Below, piece by piece: positions 60,403-64,000 of a stretch of DNA of 64,000 bases; within the stretch, counting starts at the first letter, position 1; each line of letters starts with the position of its first letter. Origin of the DNA: Streptomyces cupreus (GTDB lineage Bacteria; Actinomycetota; Actinomycetes; Streptomycetales; Streptomycetaceae). The stretch covers positions 1 through 64,000 of the forward strand of contig NZ_JACMSF010000035.1 of assembly GCF_014257025.1 (NCBI RefSeq), in the 5' to 3' direction. The position numbers and the translations under genes are program-made. The notes under the pieces are model-generated. The model saw nothing but the letters and a program-made list of their open reading frames with translations. It made no database searches and had not been told where the DNA came from.

Positions 60403-61779
60403 TCAGTCCGAGGTGATGTTGACCGTGACCGAGCCGTAGGCGTAGGCGTGCCGCGCGTCGCCGTAGTACTGGACGGTGTACTGGACATCGCCCTTGGCCT
60501 TCGGCTGGTCGGTGTAGTTGAACGTGCCGTCCGCGGCGACGGTCGCGGAGCCGATCAGCGTGCCCTCACCCGCCATGGGGCCGTCGATCCGCCAGATGTC
60601 CACGGTGCTTCCAGCGCCGAAGCCCACGGGCGCTTCGAGCTTTCCGGTGAGGGTGAGGTTCTGGTTCCGGGGCGACGAGGCGGGTGCTTGCACGGTGACG
60701 GTGGTGGCGACCTGCGGGTGGTTCAGGACCTGCAGCGTCAGGGACGAAGAGCCGCTGGTCTCGGTGACTGCGAAGATCCGGCTGCCGTCCGGAGCCCAGG
60801 CCAGACCGCCGGACACGAGGGTGGTGTTGGCGTAGTCGGAGGGCTCCGGGAAATCCCAGGCCGTGTAGGCCGTGGAGTTGCCCTGCGTGAACAGTTGCAC
60901 GTCGGGCCAGGATGGCCCGTAGACGCCCGCCGCTATCGTGCTGTCGGGGGCGACGGCCACCGCGGTGGGGGACCAGTTGGTGGTGTAGATGCCGTCGTCC
61001 GCCAGGTCTGCTGTGCGCAACACCTGGTGGTAATGGGCCGCGGCGCAGGCGACGACGATCTGCCGGCCGTCCGGTGTCAGCGCGACGTCCTGCAGGCTTG
61101 CGCATCCGTCCGGCCCTGGATCGACGCGCTTCGCCTGGGTGTCGGCCTGACCGGTACTCACGTCGTAGACCGCTACGGCGGCTGCGTTGCCGTCGGACTC
61201 GGCTGCCACGAGCGTGTTCGGATCCTGCGGCGTGGCGGCCAGGCGGGGCGAGCCGCGGAACGTGTCGAGGCCCTGGCCCCGGGTGACGACCGGCTGCGCG
61301 CCGCTCAGGTCCAGGGAGCCGAGGGCGCCCCTCCAGGTGTCGAGGCTGTAGCCGAACCAGATCCTGCCTCCGGCCAGCGCGAGGGAGGTCGGACCGGCAT
61401 AGGCACCCGCGCCGGTACCGGTGTCGTACCGGGCGGTCTCCTGCAGGGTGACGGTGTCGATCGCGGCGATCGCGCCGGCGTCGCGGAGGGCTACGTACAG
61501 CGTCCTGGAGTCGCTGGACAGCGCGAATCCCCAGGCGCCGTCCGCACCGCTGATCTGCTTTATGACCTGGCCCGTGTAGTCCGTCACCAGAACGCTGTCA
61601 CCGAACGGGTCACTGAGAAAGACCTGCTGATGAGCTGCGTCGACGGCTATGTCCCGATACGAGCTGATCGGCAGTGAGCTACTGGTGTCCGCGGCGGCCG
61701 CGGTCGTTCCGAGGCCGAGGAACGAGAGGCTCAGAGCAGCGGAAAGTGCCGCTCTTTCTGCGAACTGTCTTATGCGCAC
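60403..61779 (-). CDS. Secreted YncE-like beta-propeller protein with an Ig-like tail
   Basis: 458 residues from a GTG at 61779 chosen for its signal peptide (RIRQFAERAALSAALSLSFLGL, cleavage near AAAAD). Residues 45-350 form a WD-like/YncE propeller (SYRDIAVDAAHQQVFLSDP, GAWGFALSSDSRTLYVALRDAG, AWAPDGSRIFAVTE). The C-terminal 100 residues are an Ig-like fold (VTVQAPASSPRNQNLTLTGKL, IGSATVAADGTFNYTDQPKA). The protein is probably extracellular; ligand and role are unknown. The ribosome site AAGGAAG is 11 nt from the start, so the start is moderately sure. Confidence 0.82.
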   Translation of the reverse strand: MRIRQFAERAALSAALSLSFLGLGTTAAAADTSSSLPISSYRDIAVDAAHQQVFLSDPFGDSVLVTDYTGQVIKQISGADGAWGFALSSDSRTLYVALRDAGAIAAIDTVTLQETARYDTGTGAGAYAGPTSLALAGGRIWFGYSLDTWRGALGSLDLSGAQPVVTRGQGLDTFRGSPRLAATPQDPNTLVAAESDGNAAAVAVYDVSTGQADTQAKRVDPGPDGCASLQDVALTPDGRQIVVACAAAHYHQVLRTADLADDGIYTTNWSPTAVAVAPDSTIAAGVYGPSWPDVQLFTQGNSTAYTAWDFPEPSDYANTTLVSGGLAWAPDGSRIFAVTETSGSSSLTLQVLNHPQVATTVTVQAPASSPRNQNLTLTGKLEAPVGFGAGSTVDIWRIDGPMAGEGTLIGSATVAADGTFNYTDQPKAKGDVQYTVQYYGDARHAYAYGSVTVNITSD

Positions 61780-62105
61780 GTGGTCGGTCGCTTCCTTCAG
61801 TAGGACGTCGTCTGGAGGTGAGCTCCGCGAAAGGCACGACGAGCACAACGGTCCGGCGCTGTGCACGGCACTGCCACTGTCATGATCGACAGGCGGCACT
61901 TACCCAGCGCAAACGCCCACCCGGACGTCACACCGGTGGATCACGTAGCGCGGCACACAGCCGGGACGCTCCGGCTGCCGCACGCCATCGGCGTTCGGTG
62001 AAGGCTCTCGTTCGCCAAGGAGTTCCCGACGCGACGCGCGGGGCCGCGCCCTCATCGGCGCGGCCCCGCGTTGTCAGTGGTCCCGTTCCGGACCGGGCCC
62101 GCTGC
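61780..62105. other. Intergenic region with duplicated signal-peptide segment
   Basis: This 326-bp gap holds no intact gene. Bases 61980-62003 are identical to 58054-58077, which encode the basic start of the signal peptide at 58033 (ARHRRSVK). In the same frame the copy continues ALVRQGVPDATRG before losing sense. It looks like a relic of a related gene. A 13-bp hairpin follows at 62038-62069. Confidence 0.45.
62038..62069 (-). terminator. Terminator after the LVIVD protein gene
   Basis: GCGGGGCCGCGCC (62038-62050) pairs perfectly with GGCGCGGCCCCGC (62057-62069), loop 6 nt, 37 bp after the stop of the minus-strand gene. Confidence 0.7.
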
Positions 62106-63989
62106 TCACAGTCCTCCGGTGTACTCGAAGATGTAGAGCCCGTGGTCGCGGTCGGAGGCGGCGACGTACTCCTTGCCGCCGGACTCGAAGACCTGGGCGC
62201 CCCAGAAGTTGTTGCCGCCCTCGTCGATGTAGTGGCCCACCTCGACGATCTCGTCGTCGACGATCTTCGCGACGCGCAGCCCGGCCGCGTAGTACGAGAA
62301 GTAGAGCAGGTCGGCCCGCTTCTCCGAGACGGCCACCTCGTGGATGGACAGGTCGCCGGAGCCCGTCGCGTGGGCCGGGTCGTGGGCCTCGGGGACGGCG
62401 TAGGTGTCCAGCTCGGTGAGCTTGCCGCTCTCGTTGCGGTAGAGGTGCGCGTAGCCCCAGCCGTCGAAGTACGACGAGAAGGTCAGCCGGTCGCCCTTGG
62501 TGCCGACCGGCACCGGCAGCTGCGCGGGGCCCGTTCCGGCCATGCAGGCCGCGTCGTCGTACGGCTGGTTGAAGATCGCGAAGCCCTGGCCGCGCGGTGC
62601 GACGCCGAAGGTCGGGATGTCGCCCTCGACGCTCATGCCGAGGGTCTGGTCGCAGGCGTCCGTGCCGGTGCGGTTGAAGACGAGTACGGCGTCGTAGCCG
62701 CCGGCCGCGATGACGTTCGCGACCTTCTCGGTGAAGGTGCACACGCCCCGTTCGACGACGGCTACGTCCACGGCGTTCGGGTCGCCGGCGGGGACCGCCG
62801 GATCGCCGATGCAGGCGCGGCCCGCGAAGACGGAGTCGCCGGTGATGGTCTGCGCCTCTTCCAGGCGTGTGGTGTTGCTGCCCTGGCTCGCCGTGATCTC
62901 AGTGCCGTCGGTGACGTTGCGGGCGGCGAGCGCGTACGGCCCGAAGTCCTCGTCGGCGCCGATGACGTACTTGTTGTCGAGGGTGAACTCGGCCTGGTGG
63001 GCATTGCCTTCGGGCGCCACCTGGAAGCCGCTCTCCAGCGCCTCGGGGTCGAGCGCGGCGAAGTCGGTGTCACCGAGGTAGGCGACCTTCGTCGGGTCGG
63101 TCACGTCGAGGGTGACGTAGCCGGCGTCCCAGTAGGAGGCGAGCATGATCTGACGGCCGCCGATCTGCTTGACGACCATGTCGTGCAGGAAGATCTCGGT
63201 GAGGTTGGCGGGCGCGTTCTGGACGATCTGCGGGAACGCCTCGTCGAGGTCGTACTCCGCGATGACCTTCGCCTTCTTGGGGTTGGTGATGTCGACGATG
63301 TCGACGTCCGGGCCCTCTTCGTTGTCGACGATGACGGCGTACGCCTTGTCGCCGGCGTCCCAGGCGAAGACGCTGTGGATGTCGTTGGCGTCCTTCTTGC
63401 CCTGGCCCACGACCGTGTGGTCGCCGACGCCCTCGGCGAGCGGGGTCGGGTGGGCCGGGTCGCTGACGTCGTAGAGGTTCATGCCGCCGAAGCCGACGGC
63501 TTCCTTGCACTTTTCGTTGTTGCTGACCAGCACGTCCCCGTTGAAGTAGGGGGTGTCGATGTGCAGGGTCTGGATGCCCTCGCCCGGGGCGCTGCCCTCC
63601 TTCGCCTGGATGAAGGCAACCTCCTTGGGCGCGGCGGGCTTGCGGATGTCCACCACGTGCACGCCGTTGTACTTGCAGGTCGCGCCGCCCCAGGCGGCGA
63701 GGTAGGCGTACCCCTCGAAGACGCCGACGTCGGCGATCTTCTCGGGCTCGACGTTCTTCAGGCCGAGTTTGCTGACGAGCCGGACGTTCTCACTTCCGGC
63801 GGGGAGGTGGCCCTCGTCACCACCGTGCTGGTGGCTGTGGTGATCGTGTGTGGCCCCGGCGTTGTCGATACCGCCGTCGTCGGCGGAGACACCGTCATGT
63901 GCGTGGGCGACACCGGCGAAGGAACCGGCGACAAGGCCCACCGCGGCGAGACAACTCGCGGCGCGTACGCGGGCTCTCGCTCTGCCCAT
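62106..63989 (-). CDS. Secreted LVIVD-repeat protein with a PA domain
   Basis: 627 residues. A signal peptide (VRAASCLAAVGLVAGSFAGVAHA) is followed by a His-rich segment (ATHDHHSHQHGGDEGH), possibly metal-binding. LVIVD-type repeats then run through the protein (GVHVVDIRKPAAPKEVAF, MNLYDVSDPAHPTPLAEG, VDIVDITNPKKAKVIAEYD, YVTLDVTDPTKVAYLGD). A protease-associated (PA) domain is inserted at about residues 360-480 (DVAVVERGVCTFTEKVANVIAAGGYDAVLVFN). The last part returns to repeats (GLRVAKIVDDEIVEVGHYID). It is probably an extracellular binding protein; no enzyme motif. The start ATG at 63989 lies at the window edge with a possible site partly beyond it. Confidence 0.87.
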   Translation of the reverse strand: MGRARARVRAASCLAAVGLVAGSFAGVAHAHDGVSADDGGIDNAGATHDHHSHQHGGDEGHLPAGSENVRLVSKLGLKNVEPEKIADVGVFEGYAYLAAWGGATCKYNGVHVVDIRKPAAPKEVAFIQAKEGSAPGEGIQTLHIDTPYFNGDVLVSNNEKCKEAVGFGGMNLYDVSDPAHPTPLAEGVGDHTVVGQGKKDANDIHSVFAWDAGDKAYAVIVDNEEGPDVDIVDITNPKKAKVIAEYDLDEAFPQIVQNAPANLTEIFLHDMVVKQIGGRQIMLASYWDAGYVTLDVTDPTKVAYLGDTDFAALDPEALESGFQVAPEGNAHQAEFTLDNKYVIGADEDFGPYALAARNVTDGTEITASQGSNTTRLEEAQTITGDSVFAGRACIGDPAVPAGDPNAVDVAVVERGVCTFTEKVANVIAAGGYDAVLVFNRTGTDACDQTLGMSVEGDIPTFGVAPRGQGFAIFNQPYDDAACMAGTGPAQLPVPVGTKGDRLTFSSYFDGWGYAHLYRNESGKLTELDTYAVPEAHDPAHATGSGDLSIHEVAVSEKRADLLYFSYYAAGLRVAKIVDDEIVEVGHYIDEGGNNFWGAQVFESGGKEYVAASDRDHGLYIFEYTGGL

Positions 63990-64000
63990 GGCTCTTCCCA

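Overview
The window is high-GC DNA with Streptomyces gene style: GTG starts, strong GGAGG-type ribosome sites, Tat and lipoprotein exports, LAETG sortase signals, XRE/DUF397 pairs, rare TTA leucine codons and a whiE-type spore pigment cluster. It reads as a chromosomal segment with mixed core and accessory genes. No rRNA, tRNA, CRISPR array, transposase or complete prophage was seen.

Layout. 1-9 kb: the N-terminus of a VWA-type protein, a Tat-exported PhoX-type phosphatase behind a recognisable PHO box, membrane and secreted proteins, a SpoIIE-type phosphatase and an M20 amidohydrolase. 9-16 kb: an XRE/DUF397 pair, a Uma2 nuclease, a TTA-containing XRE-TPR regulator, a DUF318 permease/TIGR03943 pair, a GAF-ANTAR regulator and a sortase-anchored LAETG protein. 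16-25 kb: a nucleoside hydrolase, a short threonyl-tRNA synthetase behind a threonine attenuator, secreted proteins, an M24 peptidase, a CGNR regulator divergent from a metallo-beta-lactamase-fold protein, and a secreted lipase. 25-34 kb: a peptidoglycan amidase interrupted by an intein, an MMPL transporter fused in frame to a LuxR response-regulator tail, DJ-1/PfpI and LysR genes, a cholesterol oxidase with KstR-like operators, and an ECF sigma factor with a membrane partner. 35-46 kb: a secreted beta-helix protein, a methyltransferase and the whiE-like pigment operon (SchA/CurD protein, cupin, KS-alpha, KS-beta, ACP, two cyclases) with its FAD hydroxylase. A class F sortase and a candidate substrate sit between the pigment operon and the hydroxylase. 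46-53 kb: an iron-type ABC importer divergent from a DcuS/DcuR-like two-component system. 53-64 kb: a Ser/Thr kinase fused to a GH114-like domain, a MerR-controlled membrane operon, several secreted proteins and an LVIVD-repeat protein.

The strongest points for follow-up are: (1) a leaderless 18-residue leader peptide with three consecutive Thr codons and mutually exclusive hairpins before a ThrRS that lacks the editing domain; (2) a 228-residue intein splitting the metal-site motif of a peptidoglycan amidase; (3) the MMPL-response regulator fusion; (4) the kinase-TM-GH114 fusion; and (5) the class F sortase next to a repeat protein with duplicated GMHTG motifs. All function calls rest on motif recognition by eye. 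No database search was run.
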